A stretch of DNA of 64,000 bases from Nocardia camponoti (GCF_014646135.1 NZ_BMMW01000001.1:265570-329569); one strand, 5' to 3'; positions 43,635-53,266 are shown, counted from the stretch's first letter. Numbers and translations: made by a program. The notes: a model not told the origin generated them from the sequence alone.

Positions 43635-44381
43635 TCACCTCCTGTAGCCGAACAACTGTGCGGCGGCGTCGAGTTGCTCGGCCGCCCGACGCGCTTGTTC
43701 CCGATGACGCGCATCCGCTTCCCTGTGTACCGCGAGTTCTCGTTGCGCGGCGGTTTTGCATGCTTGGAGATCGAGCGTGTCGGGGGTTCCTGTTACGTCG
43801 GGCACGGTCTTCGCGAGTTGCCAGAGCAAACGTCGGGCTTCCGGGGACGGATGCGCGCTGACTTTGTCGGCTAGGCGCGTGACCATGCTCAGCAAGTGTA
43901 CGCGGGGGGTGAGCGGGCCGACTAGTCGTTGTTCGAGTGGCCACGTGCTCAAGGCGAGCAAACCGCGAGCGGCAGTGAGGGAGTCGACGGTGAGGGCGGC
44001 GCAGAGAAAGTAGGGACGTGCTTGTGGGGCGGCGCGGAAGGCGCGTTCTTCGTCGCGGCGGAGGTTGTGGAGTCGGGCGGGGTTGAGCGGTGTCTTCTGA
44101 AAGGTGTTGTGCACCTGGGTGATTAGCTTCGGGGTGGCGGGATGGCCGAGCAGGGTGAGTGCGTTGGCGATGTGATTGCGCGCGGGATTGGGCGTTCGTG
44201 GCTTGCGGGCAACGGTGTTGTGCGCGCCCCGATCGACTGCCCGCAGTTCGGCACGCAGCTCACGCGCGGCGGAGTGATCTCCCGCGGTGACCGCACGCCG
44301 CAACGCACCCTGCAATTCCGCGACCCGATCACTAAGGACCTGTGGTACCTCGCCCATAGCCTGGGTCATCCGCCCTCGCAA
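43635..44381 (-). CDS. Unknown helical protein, first gene of the nuclease-helicase operon
   Basis: 248-aa protein, mostly helical, with heptad-like Ala/Arg/Leu-rich stretches at both ends ('LQGALRRAVTAGDHSAARELRAELR'-type, core 'SAARELRAELRAV'; 'ADARHREQARRAAEQLD'). No family is recognised. The stop lies one base before the nuclease start. A DNA-binding or scaffold role within the operon is only a guess. The exact start among three nearby Met codons (44381, 44369, 44357) is uncertain. Confidence 0.65.
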   Translation of the reverse strand: MRGRMTQAMGEVPQVLSDRVAELQGALRRAVTAGDHSAARELRAELRAVDRGAHNTVARKPRTPNPARNHIANALTLLGHPATPKLITQVHNTFQKTPLNPARLHNLRRDEERAFRAAPQARPYFLCAALTVDSLTAARGLLALSTWPLEQRLVGPLTPRVHLLSMVTRLADKVSAHPSPEARRLLWQLAKTVPDVTGTPDTLDLQACKTAAQRELAVHREADARHREQARRAAEQLDAAAQLFGYRR

Positions 44382-44461
44382 AACTCGTCGACACTTGTGC
44401 GCCGAAAGGTAGCAAGGGGGTCTGACAACATGCGCGTTCGCGCCGCTGCCGATACGTTCTC

Positions 44462-45040
44462 TTGGTGTATTGGGATCCGACGCGGTTTGTTTGGGAAGAG
44501 TCGGCCGGGACGCCGCTCATCGGGTCCGAGCGGACAGTGCTTGCGGAGCCCGCAACGTATCTGCGCGGTGAGTGGGCTAACCGAGACTGGCGCAACGTGC
44601 CCGGCCCGTTTTACGGCGCGTTCACCGATTCCTGCTGGGTCGGACGCCTCGTCGCGCCCGATCACATTGTTTACGAGAACGATCGAGGGAGCGAGGTCGT
44701 GTTTCGTCAGCCGCGCAACCCCATCGAGACGCGGCGAGTGCTCGCCGCAGCGGTCAACGATCCGTACCAGTGCTACGCGTGCGACGGTGACAGCCATTGG
44801 ACTGTGTCGCTGATTCGGGAATGGTGGGCAGACAGGTCGCGAGTCGCGGAGTGGATCGAGGAGCAGTATGCCGCGTGGTCGGTGCTCCCTCGCGACCAGG
44901 AGCGGGACGCGGCCTTCGGTCTGCGCGCATACGGCGGCTATTTGAGCGGCGGGCTGGAAGCTGCGCTGCGTGAGTACGCTTTTTGGGTCGACAACGGGCG
45001 CGCTGCGGACCCCGGTGAGCTGTTGCCGACCATCGTTTGA
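44462..45040 (+). CDS. Conserved hypothetical protein
   Basis: 192-aa soluble protein, rich in Trp and Tyr ('ANRDWRNVPGPFYGAFTDSCWVGR', core 'WRNVPGPFYGAFTDSCW'; 'YACDGDSHWTVSLIREWW'). It resembles an uncharacterised actinobacterial family but I cannot name a function. It starts with TTG or, one codon later, GTG, divergent from the nuclease-helicase operon with 80 bp between. Confidence 0.65.
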   Translation: MVYWDPTRFVWEESAGTPLIGSERTVLAEPATYLRGEWANRDWRNVPGPFYGAFTDSCWVGRLVAPDHIVYENDRGSEVVFRQPRNPIETRRVLAAAVNDPYQCYACDGDSHWTVSLIREWWADRSRVAEWIEEQYAAWSVLPRDQERDAAFGLRAYGGYLSGGLEAALREYAFWVDNGRAADPGELLPTIV

Positions 45041-45239
45041 GCGAGCGGGCGCAGCCTCAGGGGGCGAGTGGTCGGAGCGGCACGGTTCGCCTGCTACTCG
45101 CGTGGGCCTAGCTGCGTGTCCACGCTCGCCAGCCCCCTCGCGGACGTTGCTGGAAAAGCCATGCGCTAGCGCGCGTCGATTTGGATTCAGCATGATCGCA
45201 ATCGGTCCACTATGGGCGTGAACTGGGCATTATCGGGAG

Positions 45240-46667
45240 ATGAGCGTCAATGGGGACAGCGGGCAGAACCGGGCGGTTCGCGAGAATGTGATTCTTGTGC
45301 ACTGGCACGACCTCGGACGCCATCTCACCTGCTACGGGGCTCAAGGGGTGGAAAGTCCGCATCTCGACCGGCTCGCTGCCGAGGGGATTCGCTTCACTGA
45401 CGCCCACGCCACCGCGCCGCTTTGCTCGCCCGCGCGCAGTTCGCTGTTCACCGGGTTGCACCCGCATCGGAACGGGCTCGTCGGGCTCGCGCATCACGGG
45501 TTCGAGTACTACGACCACGTCCGCACGCTGCCCGCGCTGCTCGGCGCGAGTGGGTACGACACGGCGCTGTTCGGGATGCAGCATGAGAGCGCTGACCCGT
45601 CGCGGTTGGGCTTTGACACCGTTGATGTCTCGGATTCGCTGTGCGATTACGTGGTCGCGCGGTCACAGGAGTGGTTGCGCGACAACGACTCTCGTCAGCC
45701 GTTCTTCCTCACCGCGGGGTTCTTCGAAACGCACCGGCCGTATCCGGTTGACGAATATGAACCCGCTGACCCGGAGGCGATCGGCGTGCCTGGCTTCCTG
45801 CCTGACGCGCCGGAGGTGCGCGCTGACCTGGCTGGACTGCATGGCAGCATCACCAAGGCCGACGCGGCGGTCGGCCGGTTGCTCGACACTGTCGCCGAAC
45901 TGGGCCTCGACGAGACCACCTGGATTGTTTTCGTCACCGACCACGGGCTGGCGTTTCCGCGTGCGAAGTCGACGTTGTATGCCGAGGGGACCGGGGTCGC
46001 GCTGATCGTGCGGCCGCCGCGGGGACGTCGGCTCGCGCCGCGCGTGTATGACGACCTGTTTTCCGGCGTCGACCTCACGCCAACGATCCTTGACCTGCTC
46101 GGGGTCGCGATCCCCGATGACATCGACGGTGATTCGCACGCTGCCGAACTGCTAGCCCCGACGGGCGAGCCGGTGCGCAGCGAGCTGTTCACGCAGAAGA
46201 CCTACCACGACGCGTTCGATCCGATCCGCGCCGTGCGAACCAAAGAGTTCGCCTACATCGAAAACCTCGCCCCGCGTGACGCTTTGGTGCTTCCGCTCGA
46301 CATCGCGGACAGCTTGTCGGCCCAAGCTTTGGACCCGCACGCCCTCGCCGCGCCGCGCCCGCGCCGCGAACTGTACGACCTGACCGTCGACCCGTATGAG
46401 CGTCACAACGTGGTCGACGAACCGGCGTACCAGTGGACGACGCGCCGCCTGTCGGGGCTGTTGGCGCAGTGGCGGGCGGAGACCCGCGACGTGGTCCCGG
46501 ACGACAAAACGGGTTCGGCGATCGCGCAGCGTTTTATGGCGGCGTTCTTCGCGAAGGCGGCGGCGAAGAGGGACGCGGAGGAACTACCGTCCCGCCGCCC
46601 GCAGGGTGAGCGGCGCGAATTGGTGCCGCCGGGCGCGACGGCGAGTGCGGACCAAGCAGCCGGCTAA
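45240..46667 (+). CDS. Type I sulfatase
   Basis: 475-aa arylsulfatase-family enzyme. The modification motif CxPxR is C62-S-P-A-R66 in 'APLCSPARSSLFTG', so Cys62 should be converted to formylglycine by an FGE, and an FGE gene lies 2 kb downstream on the other strand. Metal and substrate residues are seen in 'WIVFVTDHGLAFPRAK'. No signal peptide is visible, so action on a cytosolic sulfate ester or sulfonate-like ester is likely. The C terminus (about 30 residues) is low-complexity. Confidence 0.88.
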   Translation: MSVNGDSGQNRAVRENVILVHWHDLGRHLTCYGAQGVESPHLDRLAAEGIRFTDAHATAPLCSPARSSLFTGLHPHRNGLVGLAHHGFEYYDHVRTLPALLGASGYDTALFGMQHESADPSRLGFDTVDVSDSLCDYVVARSQEWLRDNDSRQPFFLTAGFFETHRPYPVDEYEPADPEAIGVPGFLPDAPEVRADLAGLHGSITKADAAVGRLLDTVAELGLDETTWIVFVTDHGLAFPRAKSTLYAEGTGVALIVRPPRGRRLAPRVYDDLFSGVDLTPTILDLLGVAIPDDIDGDSHAAELLAPTGEPVRSELFTQKTYHDAFDPIRAVRTKEFAYIENLAPRDALVLPLDIADSLSAQALDPHALAAPRPRRELYDLTVDPYERHNVVDEPAYQWTTRRLSGLLAQWRAETRDVVPDDKTGSAIAQRFMAAFFAKAAAKRDAEELPSRRPQGERRELVPPGATASADQAAG

Positions 46668-46758
46668 GCAGTCAGCGGGCTGGCCAGCAGGTGCAGCGGT
46701 CGCCCAGTAAAACCCGCTTGCTCAGCTGCGTACGCTGGACTGATCGTGCGCCCAATTC

Positions 46759-48561
46759 ATGGGCACTAGATTCGACGAGAGGATCAGGCCAGTGCGGGAA
46801 TCTGTGCGGCCCTTGGCAATCACGGTCGCTGACGCGGTAGCGCAAGCTATGTCCGCCGCGTTGCCGACCGATGTGTCGGGAGCAGATCCGCTGGTCCGAC
46901 GATCCGATCGTGCCGATTTCCAAGCGAACGTCGCACTATCACTAGCGAATAAGATCGGGCAGCCGCCTCGCGCGGTCGGCGAGGCGATCATGCGGCATCT
47001 GGCTGCCGAATCAATTGCGGCGACCGAATTATCCGGTCCCGGATTCATCAATATCTCGGTCACCGGACCGGCGGTGTGGGCTCAGCTCGCAAACCGTGCC
47101 GAAATGCCCGAGCTTGGCATCGGTACCCCGCTTGAGGGCGAGAGAATCATCATTGACTATTCGTCGCCCAACATCGCCAAGCAAATGCATGTCGGGCACT
47201 TACGTACCACGATTATCGGCGACGCACTCGCACGGGTTCTCGGATTTCTCGGTGCGCAGGTGACGCGGCAGATCCATTACGGCGACTGGGGGACGCAGTT
47301 TGGGATGCTCATTCAGTACCTGGACGAGCACCCTGAGGCAAAATGGCATCACGACGACCTGGCTGGCGGTGCGGATGCTCCCATCGAAGCTCTCGATCGT
47401 CTCTACCGCGCCGCACGAGCGAAGTTCGAAGCAGAGGCGAGCTTTGCTGACCGCGCGAGATCTCGGGTCGTCGCGTTACAGTCCGGTGACGCCGACACGC
47501 TGCGAGTATGGCGCGACCTCGTCACCGAATCGCAGGTCTCGTTTCAGGCGCTGTACGACCGACTCGGTGTCCTCCTCACACCCGACGATGCCGCAGGCGA
47601 GTCGACCTACAACCAATACCTTGGCGAAGTCACCGATGAGCTGGTCCGCGCGGGTATCGCGGTCGAAAGCGATGGGGCGCTGTGTGTCTTCTTCGATGAG
47701 TTCACTGGCCCCGACGACAAGCCCGTGCCTCTGATCGTGCGCAAGAGTGACGCCGGATACGGTTACGCCGCAACAGATTTGGCGACGATCCGCTATCGCG
47801 TCGACAAGCTGAACGCGACTAAGATCCTCTATGTCGTCGACGCCCGGCAGGCGCAACACTTCGAGATGGTCTTCGCGACCGCTCGCCGCGCGGGCTGGCT
47901 GACCGAGGATGTCCAAGCGATCCACGTGCCGTTCGGCACTGTGCTTGGTGCCGATGGCCGACCGTTCAAAACGCGTTCTGGATCGACGATTCCGCTGAGC
48001 GAATTGCTCGATTCCGCCGTAGGCCGTGCCCGTGACATCGTCACCGAAAAGGCGGGAGACCTTGATGCGGCGACCCTAGATCAGGTTGCCGAAGGTGCGG
48101 GAATTGGTTCGGTCAAGTACGCGGACCTATCCGGATCCCGAATCAAAGACTACGTGTTCGATGTCGACCGGATGGTGAGTTTCACCGGAAACACCGGCGT
48201 CTACCTGCAGTACGCGCATGCGCGGATCCAATCCATCCTGCGTAACGTCCCAGCCGAGGAGTCCACGCCCACGGTCGTCACCGACCACGAACCCGAGGCT
48301 GCCGAGCGCGCCCTCACGCTACTGCTGGACGAGTTCGGCAAAGCGGTCACTGATGTCGCCGATACGCTTGAGCCGCACCGTTTAGCGGGATATCTGTTCG
48401 CACTTGCGCAGACTTTCACCACCTTCTACGAGGCTTGTCCGGTGTTGAAGGCGGACGATCCGCAGGTGCGCGGCAACCGTATCGCGCTCTGCCAACAGAC
48501 TGGTAACACGCTCGCGAAGGGGTTGGAGTTGCTGGGAATCGCCGCGCCCGAACGCATTTAG
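46759..48561 (+). CDS. argS: Arginine--tRNA ligase, E. coli-type
   Basis: 600-aa class I synthetase charging tRNA-Arg. The HIGH motif is in 'YSSPNIAKQMHVGHLRTTIIGD' (core 'PNIAKQMHVGHLRTTI'), followed by 'HYGDWGTQFGMLI' and the C-terminal anticodon domain 'LQYAHARIQSILR'. The pattern 'SPNIAKQMHVGHLR' is that of E. coli-like ArgS, not the 'ANPTGPIHLGH' form usual for the housekeeping enzyme of mycobacteria. It could be the only copy here or a second, acquired one. ATG start at 46759. Confidence 0.92.
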   Translation: MGTRFDERIRPVRESVRPLAITVADAVAQAMSAALPTDVSGADPLVRRSDRADFQANVALSLANKIGQPPRAVGEAIMRHLAAESIAATELSGPGFINISVTGPAVWAQLANRAEMPELGIGTPLEGERIIIDYSSPNIAKQMHVGHLRTTIIGDALARVLGFLGAQVTRQIHYGDWGTQFGMLIQYLDEHPEAKWHHDDLAGGADAPIEALDRLYRAARAKFEAEASFADRARSRVVALQSGDADTLRVWRDLVTESQVSFQALYDRLGVLLTPDDAAGESTYNQYLGEVTDELVRAGIAVESDGALCVFFDEFTGPDDKPVPLIVRKSDAGYGYAATDLATIRYRVDKLNATKILYVVDARQAQHFEMVFATARRAGWLTEDVQAIHVPFGTVLGADGRPFKTRSGSTIPLSELLDSAVGRARDIVTEKAGDLDAATLDQVAEGAGIGSVKYADLSGSRIKDYVFDVDRMVSFTGNTGVYLQYAHARIQSILRNVPAEESTPTVVTDHEPEAAERALTLLLDEFGKAVTDVADTLEPHRLAGYLFALAQTFTTFYEACPVLKADDPQVRGNRIALCQQTGNTLAKGLELLGIAAPERI

Positions 48562-48643
48562 CCTGCTCTCGACCACTGGATCGGACGATGGCGGGTAATT
48601 GCAAGGCAGCACGGGCCAGCGCACCTTCCGCAGGCGCGTCACG

Positions 48644-49564
48644 CTAGCGGGCAACCGTGCGAAAACCGATGTTGCTTGCCGTTGACTCCGGGGTGTTGTG
48701 GGAGCGGGCGGCTACTCGGTAGCGGTAGCAATAGCTGTCGTGGCACAGGTGGGAGCCGCCGCGTAGGACGCGGGATGCGCCCCGTTCCGGGCCCTGTGGG
48801 TCGAGTTCGGGGGAGGCGCGGTAGTAGCGGGCGCTGAAGCGGTCGGCACACCATTCCCAGACATTGCCTACCGTGTGGTACAGGCCGAAAGGGTTGGGCT
48901 GCAACGACTTTGCGGGCATCGTGCCGACCGGGGCGGTCGGGGACGAAGGGAAATCGCCCTGGAAGATGTTGCAGTCACTTGCCGTTGGGGCTGCGTCGCC
49001 CCACGGGAAACGAGCCGATGGCAAACCCCCGCGCGCCGCGAACTCCCACTGCGCTTCCGTCGGCAATGCGCGACCAGCCCACGCGCAATAGGCGAGGGCG
49101 TCGCGGTGCGAGACGTGGACCACGGGGTGCAGGGAGTCGGCGTGCGTTCCAGGCCCGCCGGGGTTTCGCCAGTTCGCCCCCGACACCGTCAACCACCAGG
49201 GCGTTCCCGGAACGGGCGTGCCCGGTGCCCCGGCATTCGCCTGAAACACCGCCGACGCCCCGAATTCCTCCGCGTCCGTGCGATACCCCGTCGCATCAAC
49301 AAAGACGGCGAAGTCCGCGACGGTCACCGTCGTCACGTCAATCACGAAGGGCGACAGCCGAACTCGATGCACCGGCAACTCCCCGTCAGCGCGATACCCC
49401 TCGTCGTGCGCGTCGCCCATCAAGAAGTCGCCGCCTGAGAGGGCCGCCTGACCAATAGAGTGCCGGACTCGCCCCGTCGGAAAACGGGGCGTGGGCAGGC
49501 GGCCCAGATCGACCCCGTCATCGTCTCGACGAGGCCAACCACGACTGGGCGTGCAACAGCTCAC
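48644..49564 (-). CDS. Formylglycine-generating enzyme (sulfatase maturase)
   Basis: 306-aa copper-dependent FGE. It begins 'SCCTPSRG', as prokaryotic FGEs often do, and has the C-terminal catalytic cysteines in 'GGSHLCHDSYCYRYRVAARS' plus 'GNVWEWCADRF'. It oxidises the Cys of CxPxR in sulfatases to formylglycine. The GTG start overlaps the cysNC stop (GTGA), so it is coupled to the PAPS-forming genes. Its probable client is the sulfatase at 45240. Confidence 0.92.
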   Translation of the reverse strand: MSCCTPSRGWPRRDDDGVDLGRLPTPRFPTGRVRHSIGQAALSGGDFLMGDAHDEGYRADGELPVHRVRLSPFVIDVTTVTVADFAVFVDATGYRTDAEEFGASAVFQANAGAPGTPVPGTPWWLTVSGANWRNPGGPGTHADSLHPVVHVSHRDALAYCAWAGRALPTEAQWEFAARGGLPSARFPWGDAAPTASDCNIFQGDFPSSPTAPVGTMPAKSLQPNPFGLYHTVGNVWEWCADRFSARYYRASPELDPQGPERGASRVLRGGSHLCHDSYCYRYRVAARSHNTPESTASNIGFRTVAR

Positions 49565-51429
49565 TCCAGAATTATCCCGCGCTCAATCAGTAGGGCGATG
49601 ATGCGGGCCGCCAATTCCTCCACCTCCGCGCCCGTTGTATCGAACGACAGGTCCGGGGTCAGCGGGTCTTCGTAAGGGGCGTCGATGCCCGTCAAGCCAC
49701 GCAGCTCACCTCGGCGGGCCCGTGCGTACAGACCCTTCGGGTCGCGGCGTTCGCATTCCTCCACCGGGGTGCTCACATGCACCTCGACAAAGGGTAGGTC
49801 AGCGGCCTGGTTCAGCTCGCGCGCGATGGTGCGGTCCGAGCGCAGTGGCGACACCATGGACGCAATCGCGATCACGCCCGCATCGGCGAACAAGCGGGTC
49901 AGGTGGCCAACGCGGCGGATGTTCTCGGCGCGGTCACCGGGGGAGAAGCCAAGATCGTCGGAGATGCCGTGGCGGATGTTGTCGCCGTCGATCAGGTACG
50001 CCACGTGCTTGCGTGAGACAAGCGCGCGTTCCAGCGCCACCGCCACCGTCGACTTCCCCGACGCGGGCAGGCCCGTAAGCCACACCGTCGCCCCACGCTG
50101 ACCCGTCTTGCCCCACCGTTCAGCGCGACCAAGCGAACTCGGATGCCACTTGATGTCGTTGCGAGTCGCCTTGCCCGGCACCACTTCTCGGGCAACACGG
50201 ATCGTGCCCGCACCCACCGTGTCGTTCGATGCCTCATCGATGAGGATGAACGCCCCACCGTCGCGGTTGTCCGCGTAGGGATCGGCGACCACGATGGATG
50301 ACGTCCGCAGCGTGACCGTGCCAATGTCATTGAGCCCCAACTCACTTGGGCTCACCTGCTCAATCAGCGACTCGGGGTCGAGCCGTCGATCAAGCGACTG
50401 CACGGTTGCCCGCACCGTCGACGTCGAATGCTTCACCGCGATCCGATCGCCCGCCCGCAACGGTTGCGACGACAACCAACACACCGTCGCCTCCAATTCC
50501 CGTGCGGGAACGGGCAAGTGGGCATCGGCCGCGCCGCTGACAATCACATCACCACGGCCGACGTCGATCTCATCAGCGAACTCCACCGACACCGAAAGCG
50601 GCGCGACCGCAACGCTCCGATCATCGTCGAGCGTGTCGAGCGAAAGCACGGTTGTCCGCGCGCCAGAAGGGAATACGCGCACGTCATCGCCAACGGCAAG
50701 CGTGCCAGCGGCGAGGCGGCCGGTGTAGCGACGGCGATGCTGCCCGGTCGGCCGCGACACCCACTGCACCGGCAACCGCAAATGCGACTGCACTGGCGAA
50801 GGTGCGTGCAGCTCAACATCTTCCAGGTACTCAAGCAGCGTTGGGCCCGAATAGAACGGGGTATGCACCGATCGCGTCACCACATTGTCGCCGCGCCTAG
50901 CGGCGACCGGAATCGCCAGCAGATCCGACACCCCGATCTGCGCACCGAGTTCGGTCAATTGCCGTGCGACAGCGGCGATCTGGTACGCGTTGTAGTCGAT
51001 CAGGTCGATCTTGTTCACCGCCGCGATGATGTGCGGGATACCAAGCAGCGACGCGATGCGCGCGTGCCGACGCGTCTGCCGCACCACCCCGGCGCGCGCG
51101 TCAACAAGCAACACCGCGACGTGCGCGGTCGACGCCCCGGTGAACATGTTGCGCGTGTACCGCTCATGCCCTGGCGTGTCGGCGAGAATGTAGCTGCGCG
51201 TAGGCGTCGAGAAGAACCGATACGCCACGTCGATGGTGATGCCCTGCTCGCGCTCAGCGCGCAACCCATCCGACAGCGCGGCGAGGTCGATGTCGCCATC
51301 ACCGCTGGTCACGGCGTCAAGGTGATCGGCGGGCAGGCTGCCGGTGTCGTGCAGCAGCCGCCCGATCAGCGTGGATTTACCGTCATCGACGCTGCCCGCG
51401 GTGGCGAGGCGAAGAAGTTGTCTGCTCAT
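49561..51429 (-). CDS. cysNC: Bifunctional sulfate adenylyltransferase large subunit/APS kinase CysNC
   Basis: 622-aa fusion. The N-terminal GTPase (CysN) has 'GSVDDGKST', 'DTPGHERYTRNM' and 'NKIDLID'. The C-terminal APS kinase (CysC, from about residue 445) has 'GLPASGKST' and 'DGDNIRHGI'. With CysD it makes APS from sulfate and ATP, driven by GTP, then phosphorylates it to PAPS. The ATG overlaps the cysD stop (TGATG). The upstream sulfotransferase uses the PAPS. Confidence 0.95.
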   Translation of the reverse strand: MSRQLLRLATAGSVDDGKSTLIGRLLHDTGSLPADHLDAVTSGDGDIDLAALSDGLRAEREQGITIDVAYRFFSTPTRSYILADTPGHERYTRNMFTGASTAHVAVLLVDARAGVVRQTRRHARIASLLGIPHIIAAVNKIDLIDYNAYQIAAVARQLTELGAQIGVSDLLAIPVAARRGDNVVTRSVHTPFYSGPTLLEYLEDVELHAPSPVQSHLRLPVQWVSRPTGQHRRRYTGRLAAGTLAVGDDVRVFPSGARTTVLSLDTLDDDRSVAVAPLSVSVEFADEIDVGRGDVIVSGAADAHLPVPARELEATVCWLSSQPLRAGDRIAVKHSTSTVRATVQSLDRRLDPESLIEQVSPSELGLNDIGTVTLRTSSIVVADPYADNRDGGAFILIDEASNDTVGAGTIRVAREVVPGKATRNDIKWHPSSLGRAERWGKTGQRGATVWLTGLPASGKSTVAVALERALVSRKHVAYLIDGDNIRHGISDDLGFSPGDRAENIRRVGHLTRLFADAGVIAIASMVSPLRSDRTIARELNQAADLPFVEVHVSTPVEECERRDPKGLYARARRGELRGLTGIDAPYEDPLTPDLSFDTTGAEVEELAARIIALLIERGIILE

Positions 51430-52355
51430 CAGAAATATCCCTCGCGTTTGCGGTCTTCCATCGCGGCGGCCGACGTGCGGTCGTCGGCGCGCGTGGCACC
51501 CCGCTCGCTGACGGTCGCCGCTTCGATTTCGGTGATCACGGCATCGATGTCGGTCGCGGTCGACTCAACCGCGCCGGTGACGGTGAGGTCGCCAACAGTG
51601 CGATACCGCACCGACAGCGTTCGAACCTCTTCGCCCGCACGGGGTTTCGTGAACTCCGAGACCGCGAGCAACAGCCCGTCGCGCTCGAACACCTCCCGCT
51701 CGGCGGCGAAGTAAATCGACGGCAACGCCAGCTTTTCCACCTGGATATACCGCCAGATATCGAGCTCGGTCCAATTCGACAGCGGGAAAACACGAACCGA
51801 CTCGCCACGTCGAATCCGCCCGTTATACAGCGACCACGGCTCCGGCCGCTGCGCACGCGGATCCCACTGCCCGAACTCATCGCGGAAGCTGAACACGCGT
51901 TCCTTCGCCCGCGCCCGCTCCTCGTCGCGCCGCGCGCCGCCGAACGCGGCGTCGAAACCGCCCGCTTCCAGCGCGTCCAACAACGTTCGCGTTTGTAATC
52001 GGTTGCGGGAGCCCGATTTTTCGGTCGACTCCACGACGCGACCGTCGTCAATCGCCTCCTGCACCGACGCGACAACCAGCGTGATCCCGTCCGGGTTCTG
52101 CGCGCTCGGCGCGACACGGGCGTCGCGGAAGGCGATTACCTCGTCGAAGTTGTGTCCGGTGTCGACGTGCAGGATCGGGAATGGCAGCGGCGACGGCCGA
52201 AAAGCCTTCTCCGCCAAGTGAAGCAGGACAATCGAATCCTTGCCGCCCGAGAACAACAGCACGGGTCGCTCCAACTCGGCGACGACCTCGCGAATGATGT
52301 GGACGGCTTCGGCTTCGAGTACGCGCAGTTCGTCAACGCGATCACTACTGGTCAT
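51429..52355 (-). CDS. cysD: Sulfate adenylyltransferase small subunit CysD
   Basis: 308-aa PP-loop ATPase with 'LLFSGGKDSIVLLHLAEKAF' (core 'FSGGKDS') near residue 34 and 'LHVDTGHNFDEV' next to it. It activates sulfate to APS in complex with CysN. ATGA overlap with the upstream stf0-like gene and one-base overlap with cysNC show tight translational coupling. Confidence 0.95.
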   Translation of the reverse strand: MTSSDRVDELRVLEAEAVHIIREVVAELERPVLLFSGGKDSIVLLHLAEKAFRPSPLPFPILHVDTGHNFDEVIAFRDARVAPSAQNPDGITLVVASVQEAIDDGRVVESTEKSGSRNRLQTRTLLDALEAGGFDAAFGGARRDEERARAKERVFSFRDEFGQWDPRAQRPEPWSLYNGRIRRGESVRVFPLSNWTELDIWRYIQVEKLALPSIYFAAEREVFERDGLLLAVSEFTKPRAGEEVRTLSVRYRTVGDLTVTGAVESTATDIDAVITEIEAATVSERGATRADDRTSAAAMEDRKREGYF

Positions 52356-53134
52356 AACGGGTATCCGTTCTCGGCGGCGTCAACGCGATAGCGCGCGGCC
52401 CACTCAGCCGAGCGACCGTCGGATTGACGATGCAGCGGCGGCGGGGGAGCCAGGTCAGGGTCTTGACCGAGCGCTTCCAGCACGCGCGCGGTGGCTTTGG
52501 TTGGCTCTTTGGTGAGCGTCGGGAAGTCGACTTCCAGCGGCGTGATGTTTTCGGCGGCGAACCAGTCGCGCCACGCCTGATCTTGCGCACGCAGGACCCC
52601 CGCGAGATGCGCGATGCCGTCGGCGCGATACCGCGCGCGGTGGTACGCCTCGCCCGCGTCGCCGCGCCACACCCGCGTTTGCACGGCAACCCACATCGAC
52701 ACCGCCTGGCCGACGAGGTCGGGCCGGTGGACGTGGACATAAAGCGGGTCAGCACCGTCGAACAGCGACCGAATCGCCGTGCGGACCGACCCGGTCGCCG
52801 AGCGTGTCCGCGCGAGGAGCAGCGGCGTCTGATTCCACATCAGCTTCCCGCCCCACACGCCGTTGGGCGTTGCGCCCTTGCGGAGCAGGTCGGCACGCCA
52901 CTCGTCGGTGGTTCGGGTATCGACTGTGCCGGGGTCGGTTGGGTCGAGCAAATCGAGCAACGACGGGTCGCTGACACCGGCGAACCATTCGCGCGGCTGC
53001 GGCGATAACGACGACGACGCGAAGTATTGGAAGAACTCTTCGGGCTTGCCCGCGACCCCGGTTGCGGCGAGCGATTCGACAAGGAGCGTACTGCCGCTGC
53101 GCTGAGAAGCGCAGACAAGATAAGCGGCTGACAT
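52352..53134 (-). CDS. stf0: Stf0-family PAPS-dependent sulfotransferase
   Basis: 260-aa sulfotransferase of the trehalose 2-sulfotransferase family. The PAPS 5'-phosphosulfate loop is 'CASQRSGSTLLVESL', then 'TGVAGKPEEFFQYF' as in Stf0, with the 3'-phosphate segment near 'HVHRPDLVGQAVSMWVA'. In M. tuberculosis this enzyme makes trehalose-2-sulfate for sulfolipid-1. It is the first gene of stf0-cysD-cysNC-FGE, so PAPS is made at hand. ATG 53134 is preferred; a TTG 18 bp upstream is possible. The acceptor is inferred from the family. Confidence 0.85.
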   Translation of the reverse strand: MSAAYLVCASQRSGSTLLVESLAATGVAGKPEEFFQYFASSSLSPQPREWFAGVSDPSLLDLLDPTDPGTVDTRTTDEWRADLLRKGATPNGVWGGKLMWNQTPLLLARTRSATGSVRTAIRSLFDGADPLYVHVHRPDLVGQAVSMWVAVQTRVWRGDAGEAYHRARYRADGIAHLAGVLRAQDQAWRDWFAAENITPLEVDFPTLTKEPTKATARVLEALGQDPDLAPPPPLHRQSDGRSAEWAARYRVDAAENGYPL

Positions 53135-53220
53135 GCACCGTAGTGTGCCCAATGTGGCTGAGCTATCAGCGTTTTGAAATCGGTGTGACGCTAATTCACC
53201 GAGAAGTTACCCACACAAAA

Positions 53221-53249
53221 CTGCCCACGGCGCGGCACGCCGTGGGCAG
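53221..53249 (-). terminator. Rho-independent terminator after argG
   Basis: Perfect 12-bp stem CTGCCCACGGCG / CGCCGTGGGCAG with a five-base loop, followed on the minus strand by TTTTGTG. It ends the argG transcript and separates it from the stf0 operon. Confidence 0.85.
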
Positions 53250-53266
53250 TCTCGGAAGTGAAAAGA

